Below, one piece after another: positions 1 through 8,796 of a DNA stretch of 21,315 nt. The stretch is from an uncultured Opitutia bacterium (lineage in GTDB: Bacteria; Verrucomicrobiota; Verrucomicrobiia; Opitutales; Opitutaceae). A model generated the notes under the pieces. It had not been told where the DNA came from, ran no database searches, and saw only the letters and a program-made list of their open reading frames with translations. The stretch spans positions 1 through 21,315 of the forward strand of contig CALFZM010000388.1 in NCBI GenBank assembly GCA_937952235.1. The letters are read 5' to 3'. The position numbers and the translations under genes are program-made. Position 1 is the first letter of the stretch. Every line of letters starts with the position of its first letter.

Positions 1-531
1 GACCTGCACAACCACCCCTTCCTGTTCATGGAGCACCCCGGCTACATGTACCTGCGGGAAAACGAAGTGCTCGGACTGCGCAAGTACCTGCTCGCGGGCG
101 GCGTCCTGGCCGTGATCGATTTCTGGAATACGCGCGAATGGAACGGATTCGCCGAGCAGATGGCGCGCGTGCTGCCCGGGCGCGAATGGACCGAGCTCAC
201 GATGGAGCATCCGATCTTCCATTGCGTCTTCCAGATCAAGGGCCCGATGCAGCGGCTGCAGGTGCCGACGATGCAGTTCTGGAATCGCCGTCACAATCCG
301 GAGAATCCCGCCGAGCCGATCCAGATCCACCGGGGCGAGGGCTCCGAGAAGATGTCGGTGCGCGCGTTGTTCGACGATCGCGGCAACCTGATGGTGATCG
401 CCTTTCACAACTCCGACATCAGCGACGGCTGGGAGCGGGAAGGGGAGAACCAGGATTACTTCGAAGTCTTTTCCGAACGCATCTCCTACCCCCTGGGGGT
501 AAACCTCATCTTCTACCTGATGACGCATTGA
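1..531 (+). CDS. DUF4159 domain protein, C-terminal part (5' end outside window)
   Basis: The reading frame is open from base 1 and ends at the TGA at 529-531, giving 176 residues of a longer protein whose start lies upstream. The text fits the DUF4159 family: a Leu-rich YLLAGG segment followed by a hydrophobic strand and an aromatic FWN, the HPIF motif in the middle, an FHNSDISDGWE block and the closing NLIFYLMTH. DUF4159 is related to glutamine-amidotransferase-like folds and is usually found next to MoxR and DUF58 genes; its biochemical role is not established. Here it lies 26 bases before the moxR start, consistent with the first visible gene of the operon. The usual pair of acidic residues after the GG turn seems reduced to IDFW. 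The family assignment is fairly sure; the function is unknown. Confidence 0.85.
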   Translation, partial: DLHNHPFLFMEHPGYMYLRENEVLGLRKYLLAGGVLAVIDFWNTREWNGFAEQMARVLPGREWTELTMEHPIFHCVFQIKGPMQRLQVPTMQFWNRRHNPENPAEPIQIHRGEGSEKMSVRALFDDRGNLMVIAFHNSDISDGWEREGENQDYFEVFSERISYPLGVNLIFYLMTH

Positions 532-557
532 CGTCATCGCCCGCGCCTTCCCTTCGC

Positions 558-1622
<1,065 letters not shown>

Positions 1623-1633
1623 TGTGGCGAGCC

Positions 1634-1736
1634 GTGAGGAGCGAGTAGCGAACGTACCAAACCACCCGATTATCGGACTGCCCATCCGGTCGCTTCAGCA
1701 CGCCGAATCCACGCCCCGCCACGACTCGCTCCTCAC
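1634..1736. repeat. Intergenic element bounded by a 13-bp inverted repeat
   Basis: The sequence GTGAGGAGCGAGT at 1634-1646 is matched exactly, in reverse complement, by ACTCGCTCCTCAC at 1724-1736. The 77 bases between them include a small hairpin CCGA-TTA-TCGG at 1666-1676 and are visibly less G+C-rich than the genes. The element fills most of the gap between moxR and the DUF58 gene, the widest gap in an otherwise tight operon. It could be a dispersed palindromic repeat (REP/MITE-like), an attenuator-like mRNA fold or an RNA processing site. Only the inverted repeat is directly seen; the rest is inference. Confidence 0.6.
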
Positions 1737-1768
1737 TTCCCGCTGCCCGCTCCTTTTCGTCCGTCCCC

Positions 1769-2731
1769 ATGGTCGCCACCTCCGCCACTACCGCGCTCGC
1801 CTCGGCGAAACTGATCGATCCGCAGGCGCTGATGACGATCCGCAGTCTCGAGCTGCGGGCGCGGGCGGTCGTGGAGGGTTTCTGGAGCGGCATGCACCGC
1901 AGTCCCTACCACGGGTTCTCGGTCGAGTTCACCGAATACCGGCAATACACACCCGGCGACGACCCGCGCTACCTCGACTGGCGGGTGTTCGCGCGGAGCG
2001 ACCGCTACTTCATCAAGAAGTACGAGGATGAGACCAACCTGCGCGTCCACCTCCTGGTCGACCAGAGCCGGTCGATGGATTACGGGTCGCGCGGCTACAC
2101 GAAGCTCGCCTACGCCGCCACGCTGGCCTCGACGCTCGCGTACTTCCTGCACCTGCAGGGCGATGCCGTCGGCCTGCTGACTTTCGACGAAAAGGTGCGC
2201 GAATACCTGCCGGCCCGGCACCGCGCCGGACACCTGCGCCAGCTCATGCTCTCGCTGGAACGACCGGCCAGCGGCCAGGCGACGGATCTGGTGGCGCCGT
2301 TGGAGCGGATCACGGCGCTGATCCGGAAGCGGGGCCTCGTGGCGCTGATCTCCGATTTCCTCGCGCCACTCGACCGGCTCGAGAAGAACCTCATCGCGAT
2401 CACCGCCGGCGGGCATGAGGTGGTGGTCTTCCACCTCGCCGATCCGGCGGAACTGAACCTCGGGCTCGGCGCGGCGACGATGCTCCAGGACGTCGAGTCC
2501 GCCCGCACCCTCTACATCGACCCGGCCGTCGCCCGTCCCGGTTACACGCAGAAGTTCGAGGCGCACGCCGCGGCGCTGCAGGCGATCTGCCGCAAGCTGG
2601 GCGTGAGCTACCACCGGCTGGTGACGAGCGATCCGCTCGAGCTCGCGTTGTTCGGATTCCTGCAGGAGCGCATGCGGCGCGGCCGGCAGTTCCGTCGCGC
2701 AGGCTCGGCCGGCGAGGGAGGGCGCGCATGA
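1769..2731 (+). CDS. DUF58 domain protein with vWA-type metal site
   Basis: This 320-residue protein has the DUF58 signature: EFTEYRQYTPGDDPR followed by YLDWRVFAR at about residues 53-76, then a beta strand ending in DQSRS at 98-102, the DxSxS metal-ion-dependent adhesion site of von Willebrand A folds. The second half has an ALISDF strand and TDL, both typical of the fold. No membrane segment is visible, so it is probably cytoplasmic or peripheral, unlike DUF58 proteins with N-terminal helices. DUF58 proteins regularly accompany MoxR and are likely its clients. The ATG at 1769 follows the inverted-repeat element. The first 20 residues look unconserved, so a later start (ATG at about 1832) is possible. 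The gene overlaps the next by four bases (ATGA). Confidence 0.92.
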   Translation: MVATSATTALASAKLIDPQALMTIRSLELRARAVVEGFWSGMHRSPYHGFSVEFTEYRQYTPGDDPRYLDWRVFARSDRYFIKKYEDETNLRVHLLVDQSRSMDYGSRGYTKLAYAATLASTLAYFLHLQGDAVGLLTFDEKVREYLPARHRAGHLRQLMLSLERPASGQATDLVAPLERITALIRKRGLVALISDFLAPLDRLEKNLIAITAGGHEVVVFHLADPAELNLGLGAATMLQDVESARTLYIDPAVARPGYTQKFEAHAAALQAICRKLGVSYHRLVTSDPLELALFGFLQERMRRGRQFRRAGSAGEGGRA

Positions 2732-4842
2732 ATTTCCTCACCCCGCTTTTCCTGCTCGGCGGCCTGGCGATTGCCGGCCCCATCCTCTACCATCTGGTCC
2801 GGCGCACGACGCGCGAGCGGCTGCCGTTCAGCTCGCTCATGTTCCTCGTGCCCAGCCCGCCGAAGCTTTCGAGCCGCAAGCGGGTCGAGCACTGGCTGCT
2901 GCTCCTGCTGCGTTGCGCCGCGCTCGCGCTGCTGGCGCTCGGTTTCGCCCGCCCCTTCCTGCGGCAGACGCCGATCGTCGATCCCACGTCGGCCCAGCCG
3001 AAGCGGATCGCACTCCTCATCGACACCAGCGCGAGCATGCGCCGCGACGGGCTTTGGGCCGCGGCCCGCTCCCGGGTGGAGGACGTGCTGCGCCGCGCGG
3101 GGCCGTCCGACCAGGTCGCGCTGTACCCGTTTGACCGGCAGGCGACCGCGCTCGTTTCGTTCGAAGACTGGAACCGCGCCGCCCCGGGCGAACGGGTGTC
3201 GCTTGCCCTCGGGCGTCTCGGCGCGGTGAACCCCGGCTGGTCCGGCACCCACCTCGGCGCGGCGCTCGTGACCGCCGCGGAGGCGCTGGGTGAGAACGAG
3301 GACGGCCGGGCCGCCCCGGGACCGCGCCAGATCGTCCTGGTCAGCGACCTGCAGGCGGGCAGCCGCCTCGAGGCGCTCCAGGCCTACGAGTGGCCCAAGG
3401 GCATCGAGCTGCTCCTCGAACCGGTGGCGGCGCGACCGCCGGGCAACGCGGGCGTGCAACTCGTCGCGGACGGCCCCGACTCCACCCGCGCGGTCGACGC
3501 CCCGGTGCGCGTGCGCGTGAGCAATTCCGCCGACGCGACCCGCGAGAAGTTCCAGCTCGGCTGGACCGCGGAGAGTGCCGCCGCCGGACCGGGCTGGATC
3601 GGTGCACCGATCGACGCCTACGTGCCTCCCGGGCAGAGTCGCGTGTTTGCCCTGCCGGTGCCGAAAAGCGGCCCGGTGCCTGACCGGATCCGGCTCGAAG
3701 GCGACGAGGTGGCGTTCGACAACGTCGCGTACGTGATCCCGCCCGTGCAGCAGCGGGCGCGCGTCCTGTGGATCGGTGCCGACGTGGCGGAGGACGCCCG
3801 TCAGCCGCTCTTCTTCCTGCGCCGCGCCTTCGCGGAGACGCCCCGGGTGAGCGTGCAGGTCCTCGCCAATGCTCCCGACGCGCCACTCTCGCCGGAGGAT
3901 CTGGCGGCCAGCCCGCTCGCGTTCGTGACCGACGCCATCCCCGCCGCGAAGGCCGCGGCCCTGCGCGCCGCGCTCGAGGCCGGGCGCACGGTGGTGTTCG
4001 CGCCGCGTTCGGCCGCCGCCGCGCCGACGCTCGGGCAGCTCGCGGGACGCGAGGGCGTCGCCCTGGCCGAGGTCAAGCCGTCGAACTACGCGATGCTGGC
4101 AGAGATCGATTTCCAGCACCCGTTGTTCGCGCCGTTTGCCGACCCGCGATTCAGTGACTTCACGAAGATTCACTTCTGGCAATACCGGCGGCTCGACCCG
4201 GCCGCGCTGCCGGGCTCGCGGGTGATCGCGCGGTTCGACTCCGGCGCGCCGGCGCTGCTCGAACTGGCCGTCGGCCAGGGCCGGCTTTATGTCCTGGCCA
4301 GCGGCTGGCATCCGGACGACAGCCAGCTCGGGGTGTCGTCGAAGTTTGTCCCGCTGGTCTGGTCGCTGCTGGAGCAGAGCGGCGGGGTCGCCAGCTTCGC
4401 GACCCAGTACGCCGTGGGCGATCGCATCGTCCTGCCCGCCGGCCTGAACCCGGCGAGCGTCGCCCTGCCCGGAGGCGCGACGAGCCCGCTCGCATCCGGG
4501 GCCGGGGACTTCGCCGGCGCGGACCAGCCGGGCGTCTACTCCCTTTCGGGCGGGCTCCGGCCGCAGCGCTTCGCGGTCAACCTCGACGCCAACGAGAGTC
4601 GCACGGCTCCGCTGTCGAGCGACGACCTCGAGCAGATGGGCGTGCCGATCGCGCGGCCGGGGACGGAAGTCGCGGCGACCGCGGAAAGCAAGACGCTCCT
4701 GCAGGGCGTCGAGGCGGAGGGTCGACAGAAACTCTGGCGGTGGTTCATCGTGGCGACGCTTGCCGTCCTGCTGTTCGAAACGGCCCTGGCCGGTTGGACC
4801 GCACGGCGCGCCGCCCTGCGTACGGAAGAGGTGGCAACATGA
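2728..4842 (+). CDS. BatA-type membrane protein with vWA domain
   Basis: This is a 704-residue membrane protein. It begins with the BatA (aerotolerance regulator N-terminal) module: a first hydrophobic helix at about 5-23, the RERLPFSSLMFL block at 29-40 and a second helix at about 55-74. A vWA domain follows with the metal-binding DTSAS at 99-103, a later SGTHLGAAL threonine motif and an LVSDLQ strand. The middle of the protein looks like beta-rich and glutamine-amidotransferase-like structure, and a last helix lies at about 672-690. The fold places the vWA domain between membrane helices. In Bacteroides-type Bat operons related proteins were linked to oxygen tolerance, but that role has not been shown for this arrangement. 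Both ends overlap neighbours by ATGA, suggesting coupled translation. Confidence 0.9.
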   Translation: MNFLTPLFLLGGLAIAGPILYHLVRRTTRERLPFSSLMFLVPSPPKLSSRKRVEHWLLLLLRCAALALLALGFARPFLRQTPIVDPTSAQPKRIALLIDTSASMRRDGLWAAARSRVEDVLRRAGPSDQVALYPFDRQATALVSFEDWNRAAPGERVSLALGRLGAVNPGWSGTHLGAALVTAAEALGENEDGRAAPGPRQIVLVSDLQAGSRLEALQAYEWPKGIELLLEPVAARPPGNAGVQLVADGPDSTRAVDAPVRVRVSNSADATREKFQLGWTAESAAAGPGWIGAPIDAYVPPGQSRVFALPVPKSGPVPDRIRLEGDEVAFDNVAYVIPPVQQRARVLWIGADVAEDARQPLFFLRRAFAETPRVSVQVLANAPDAPLSPEDLAASPLAFVTDAIPAAKAAALRAALEAGRTVVFAPRSAAAAPTLGQLAGREGVALAEVKPSNYAMLAEIDFQHPLFAPFADPRFSDFTKIHFWQYRRLDPAALPGSRVIARFDSGAPALLELAVGQGRLYVLASGWHPDDSQLGVSSKFVPLVWSLLEQSGGVASFATQYAVGDRIVLPAGLNPASVALPGGATSPLASGAGDFAGADQPGVYSLSGGLRPQRFAVNLDANESRTAPLSSDDLEQMGVPIARPGTEVAATAESKTLLQGVEAEGRQKLWRWFIVATLAVLLFETALAGWTARRAALRTEEVAT

Positions 4843-7800
4843 ACGACGATTTCCTGAAAAACCGGCTGCGGCGCGTGGTGCGCCGCTTTCAATGGGTCGG
4901 CCTGTGGCGCAAGCTGGCGGTGTGCTGGGCGGTGGCTGCGCTGCTCGCGCTCGGGCTGGCCTGGCTCCAGCCGCAGCTCGGCTGGAAGACCTCGATCATC
5001 GTCCCGGCGCTGCTCGCCGGCACCCTCGGCGTGGCCGTGACCCTCGCGATCGCCCACTTCCTCACGCCGCCCGACCTGCGCTGGGTGGCGAAGCGCATCG
5101 AGAAACAGCATCCTGAACTCGACGGACTGCTCCTCACCGCGCTCCAGGCCTCGCCCGCGGGCACCCAACCCGGTTATCTGCAGTACCGCGTCATCCAGGA
5201 AGCCACCGCCCGCAGCCAGGAGCAGGACTGGCGCGACACCGTGCCGGCCCTCCGGCTCGTGGTCGGACAGGGCGTGCACCTGGTGGCGCTGGTGTGTTTC
5301 GGCTTCGCACTGACGTTCTTCAAGACCGTGACGATCCACGGCGAGTCGCCGCGCTGGGTGAGCGCCGACGGCGTCGCCGTCACTCCGGGGGACGCCACCA
5401 TCGAGCGGGGCGAAAGCCTGGTCGTGCTGGCGCGGTTCGGCGGGGCCCTGCCGCCGACGGTCAACCTCGTCGTGCGCCAGAGCGGTGCCGCGCCCCGCAC
5501 GATTCCGCTGGTGAAAAGCCTCTCGGACCCGGTGTTCGGCGGCAGCGTCGCGGAGGTGGACGCCGATTTCACCTACCGGCTCGAATATCGCGGCCAGCAG
5601 ACGCGTGATTTCGCCGTGAAGGTGTTCGAGCACCCCAAGCTCCTCCGGTCCGACGTGGCGCTGACCTTTCCCGACTATACGAAGCTGCCCCCCAAGCGGA
5701 TCGAGGACACGCGGCGGGTGAGCGCGGTGGAAGGCACGAAGCTCGATTTCGAGCTCCAGCTCAACAAGCCCGTCAAGTCGGCCAAGCTCGTCTCGCGCGA
5801 CCGCGAGAAGCACGAGATCGTGCTCCAGGTCGCGTCCGACCGCGCGGTGGCGACACTCGCCGGACATGTGCCGGAGAAGAGCCGTTCGTACGAACTGCAG
5901 CTCGTCGACGCCGAGGATCGGCCCAACAAGGTGAGTTCGCCGTTCGTGCTCGATGTGCAGCCCAACCGTCCGCCCGAACTGCGCCTGGCCGCGCCTCGCG
6001 GCGACGTGCGGCCGTCGGCGATCGAGGAGGTGCAGTTCGAAGGCTCGGTGTTCGACGATTTCGGCCTCACCGCGTACGGGCTCGCCTACAGCATCGGCGG
6101 AGCGGAGGCGAAGGAGATCCCGCTCGGGCGCGACGGCGCCGCCCGGGAGAAGAAGGCGTTCGCGCACCTGTTGAAACTCGAGGAACTCGGCGCCAAGCCG
6201 GATGATCTCGTGTCGTGGTATGCGTGGGCCGAGGACGTGGGCCCGGACGGCAAACCCCGGCGCACCAATGGCGATCTTTACTTCGGCGAGATCCGTCCGT
6301 TTGACGAGATCTTCCGCGAAAGCCAGAACATGGAGTCGGGGGAGCCCGGCGGCGGCATGCAGGCGGGCGAGGCCCAGAAGCTCACCGAACTGCAGAAGCA
6401 GATCATCAACGCGACCTGGAAGCTGCAGCGGGACGGACGCACCGGGCGGTACGACGAGGACATCAAGGTCGTGCGCGAATCGCAGGAGCAGGCGCTGGCG
6501 CAGGCCGAATCGGCCGCCGAGGAGGCGCGTTCGCCGCGGCAGCAGGGACTGTGGAAGGCGGTCACGCAGGAAATGGAGAAGGCCATCGAGCGGCTGAAAG
6601 CGGCGGAAAAGGACGTCGCCTCGCTCGGGCCCGCGCTGGCCAGCGAACAGGGCGCGTACCAGGCGCTGCTGCGCATGCAGGCCCGCGAGACCGCCGTCAC
6701 GCGCCGCAACCGCCAGCAGGGCGGCGGCGGAGGCGGGCGCCAGGGCAACCAGCGGCAGATCGACGAACTCGACCTCAAGCAGGCCGAGAACCGGTACGAG
6801 ACGCAGCGCCAGGCGCGCTCGCCGCAGAATCCGGAGCGCCGCGAGCAGCTCGCGGTGATGAACCGCCTGCAGGAACTCGCCCGCCGCCAGCAGGACCTCA
6901 ACGAAAGGCTCAAGGAGCTGCAGACCTCGCTGCAGGAGGCGAAGACCGAGGAGCAGCGCGAGGATATCCGGCGGCGCCTGAAGCGGCTCGAGGAGGAACA
7001 GCGCCAGATGCTCGCCGATGCCGACGAGCTCCGCCAGCGGATGGATCGGTCGCAGAACCAGGCCAATCTCTCCGAGCAACGGCAGCAGCTCGACCAGACG
7101 CGCGACGACCTGCAGCGCGCGGCCGACGCCGCGGCGGACGGTTCCGTGGCGCAGGCGCTGGCCTCGGGCACGCGCGCCCAGCGGCAGCTCCAGGAGATGC
7201 GCGATGACCTGCGCAAGCAGAACTCGAGCGAGTTCGCGGAGGACCTCCGGGAGATGCGCAACGAAGCCCGCGAACTGTCGCGGCAGCAGGAGGAGTTGAC
7301 GCAGAAGCTCGACCAGCTCGCCTCCGGCGGCAACCAGCCCCAGCGCAAGTCGCTCAGCGAATCCGGCGACCGCAAGGAACTCACCGACCAGCTCAACGAA
7401 CAGAAGGAACGGATGAACCGGCTGGTCGACAAGGCCACGCAGGTCTCCGAGCAGGCGGAGAACACCGAGCCGCTGCTGTCGCGCCAGCTTTACGACAGCG
7501 TGCGCAAGCTCAGCCAGGACGACGCCAACACCGTCAAGCAGGCGCGCTCCGACCTGCTCAACAGCGGGCGGCTCACCCGTGATCTTTACGAGCGGCTCCA
7601 GCGCACGGCTGAAAGCGAGGAGGGCGGCAAGTCGCTCGACCTCACCCGGGAGCTGCTGCGCGACGGCTTCCTGCCGCAGGCGCGCCAGGCCGGGCAGGGC
7701 GCGCGCACGCAGATCGACGACCTGCGCCGCGGCGTGGAGCGCGCGGCGGAGAGCGTGCTCGGCGACGATGCGGAGCAGCTCAAACTCGCGCGTTCGGAAC

Positions 7801-8759
7801 TCGACGCGCTCACCGACCAGTTGCAGCGCGAGATCGCCCAGGCCGGCGGCGCGCCCTCACGCGACGGACAGCCCGGCGGCGACCAACCGGGCCAGCGTGG
7901 GCAGGGCCAGCCGCGCCAGGCCGGCACCGAACCCGGCCAGTCCGGCCAGCGCCAGCCCGGCCAGGCTGGCGGTGAGGGCGAGCAACCGGGCCAGCAACCC
8001 GGCCAGGGCGAGAATCCGTCCCAGCGCCCGGGCGAACGCAGCCAGCAGATGGCCGGCACCAATCCCGGGCAGCAGCCCGGCCAGCAAAGTCCGGGCGGCG
8101 ACCAACCAGGTGGCCAGCAGCCGGGAGAGCAGCCCGGCCAGCAAGGCCAGCAGGGCAGCCAGGGCCAGCAGGCGCAGGCCGGTGGCGGCCAGCAGGGCGG
8201 CGGCCAGCAGGAAGGCCAGCCGGGACAATCCGAAAGCCCGGCCGCAGGCGAGCGGCAGCGCGGCCAGCTCGCGGACGGTCGCGCGCAACGGGGCAACCAA
8301 AGGGGGGGAGGCGGCGGGGGCGGGGAGCGTTATGGGCTCGATCTGGAAAGTGTCTTGAACCTGGGCAACCAGCGCGCGGGCGGCGTGGGCGGATGGAACG
8401 ACGGCCGCGTGAACGTCGGTCCGCTGACCGGCGACGAATTCAACCGCTGGGCGGAACGGCTGCGCGACGTCGGCGATCTCGTCGAGACGCCCGAGATGCG
8501 CAATGCCCTCGCCACGGCGCTCGAGCAGGCCCGCCAGTTGCGCCGCGATTTCCGGCAGGATCAGAAGAAGCCCGACTGGACGGTGGTGCAGTTGAAGATC
8601 GTCCAGCCGCTCGTCGAGGTGCGCAACCGGGTCGCCGAGGAGCTGGCGCGCCGCGACAACAGGGATTCGCTCGCACCGATCGACCGCGATCCGGTGCCCA
8701 CCCGGTTCGCGGAGTCCGTGCGCCGCTACTACGAGGAGCTGGGCAAGGATCAGAAGTGA
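4839..8759 (+). CDS. Large membrane coiled-coil protein, DUF4175-like, with Gln/Gly/Pro-rich tail
   Basis: The 1306-residue product has hydrophobic helices at about 26-44, 52-75 and 145-163. A beta-rich (Ig-like) region runs to about 485. A very long charged Gln/Glu/Arg coiled coil spans about 490-1000, with a glycine break near 630. A low-complexity tail at about 1003-1163 is rich in PGQ and GQQ, and a conserved-looking helical domain covers 1164-1306. The layout resembles the DUF4175 family found beside MoxR/vWA genes; I am less sure of the family name than of the layout. The long rod plus tail suggests a structural or tethering role outside the cytoplasm. The ATG at 4839 overlaps the preceding stop (ATGA); the frame upstream of it is a shadow of the previous gene. 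The function is unknown. Confidence 0.85.
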   Translation: MNDDFLKNRLRRVVRRFQWVGLWRKLAVCWAVAALLALGLAWLQPQLGWKTSIIVPALLAGTLGVAVTLAIAHFLTPPDLRWVAKRIEKQHPELDGLLLTALQASPAGTQPGYLQYRVIQEATARSQEQDWRDTVPALRLVVGQGVHLVALVCFGFALTFFKTVTIHGESPRWVSADGVAVTPGDATIERGESLVVLARFGGALPPTVNLVVRQSGAAPRTIPLVKSLSDPVFGGSVAEVDADFTYRLEYRGQQTRDFAVKVFEHPKLLRSDVALTFPDYTKLPPKRIEDTRRVSAVEGTKLDFELQLNKPVKSAKLVSRDREKHEIVLQVASDRAVATLAGHVPEKSRSYELQLVDAEDRPNKVSSPFVLDVQPNRPPELRLAAPRGDVRPSAIEEVQFEGSVFDDFGLTAYGLAYSIGGAEAKEIPLGRDGAAREKKAFAHLLKLEELGAKPDDLVSWYAWAEDVGPDGKPRRTNGDLYFGEIRPFDEIFRESQNMESGEPGGGMQAGEAQKLTELQKQIINATWKLQRDGRTGRYDEDIKVVRESQEQALAQAESAAEEARSPRQQGLWKAVTQEMEKAIERLKAAEKDVASLGPALASEQGAYQALLRMQARETAVTRRNRQQGGGGGGRQGNQRQIDELDLKQAENRYETQRQARSPQNPERREQLAVMNRLQELARRQQDLNERLKELQTSLQEAKTEEQREDIRRRLKRLEEEQRQMLADADELRQRMDRSQNQANLSEQRQQLDQTRDDLQRAADAAADGSVAQALASGTRAQRQLQEMRDDLRKQNSSEFAEDLREMRNEARELSRQQEELTQKLDQLASGGNQPQRKSLSESGDRKELTDQLNEQKERMNRLVDKATQVSEQAENTEPLLSRQLYDSVRKLSQDDANTVKQARSDLLNSGRLTRDLYERLQRTAESEEGGKSLDLTRELLRDGFLPQARQAGQGARTQIDDLRRGVERAAESVLGDDAEQLKLARSELDALTDQLQREIAQAGGAPSRDGQPGGDQPGQRGQGQPRQAGTEPGQSGQRQPGQAGGEGEQPGQQPGQGENPSQRPGERSQQMAGTNPGQQPGQQSPGGDQPGGQQPGEQPGQQGQQGSQGQQAQAGGGQQGGGQQEGQPGQSESPAAGERQRGQLADGRAQRGNQRGGGGGGGERYGLDLESVLNLGNQRAGGVGGWNDGRVNVGPLTGDEFNRWAERLRDVGDLVETPEMRNALATALEQARQLRRDFRQDQKKPDWTVVQLKIVQPLVEVRNRVAEELARRDNRDSLAPIDRDPVPTRFAESVRRYYEELGKDQK
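7845..8328 (+). repeat. Low-complexity repeat coding a Gln/Gly/Pro-rich tail
   Basis: About 480 bases inside the large coiled-coil gene are built from irregular copies of units such as CAGCCCGGCCAG and GGCCAGCAG, coding PGQ, QPGQ and GQQ runs and ending in a run of glycine codons near 8303-8325. The reading frame stays open throughout. Copies differ in number and spacing, so this is degenerate low-complexity DNA rather than a clean tandem array. It may vary in length between strains by slippage, and it may also be a weak point for short-read assembly. Confidence 0.8.
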
Positions 8760-8796
8760 ACCGCCGCCCCCCGCCTGTCCCCGAGCTATTCCCCGC

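Noticed and set aside
138..557. N-terminal extension of the MoxR frame
   Set aside because: This part overlaps the DUF4159 gene in another frame and reads as Arg/Ala-rich noise; the MoxR family starts close to the ATG at 558.
4536..7079. An 847-codon open frame on the - strand
   Set aside because: It lies opposite two well supported operon genes and its product is low-complexity Leu/Arg/Ala/His-rich without a recognisable domain.
7845..8328. Possible CRISPR array or clean tandem repeat
   Set aside because: Units are irregular, there are no unique spacers of constant length, and the stretch is in-frame coding sequence.
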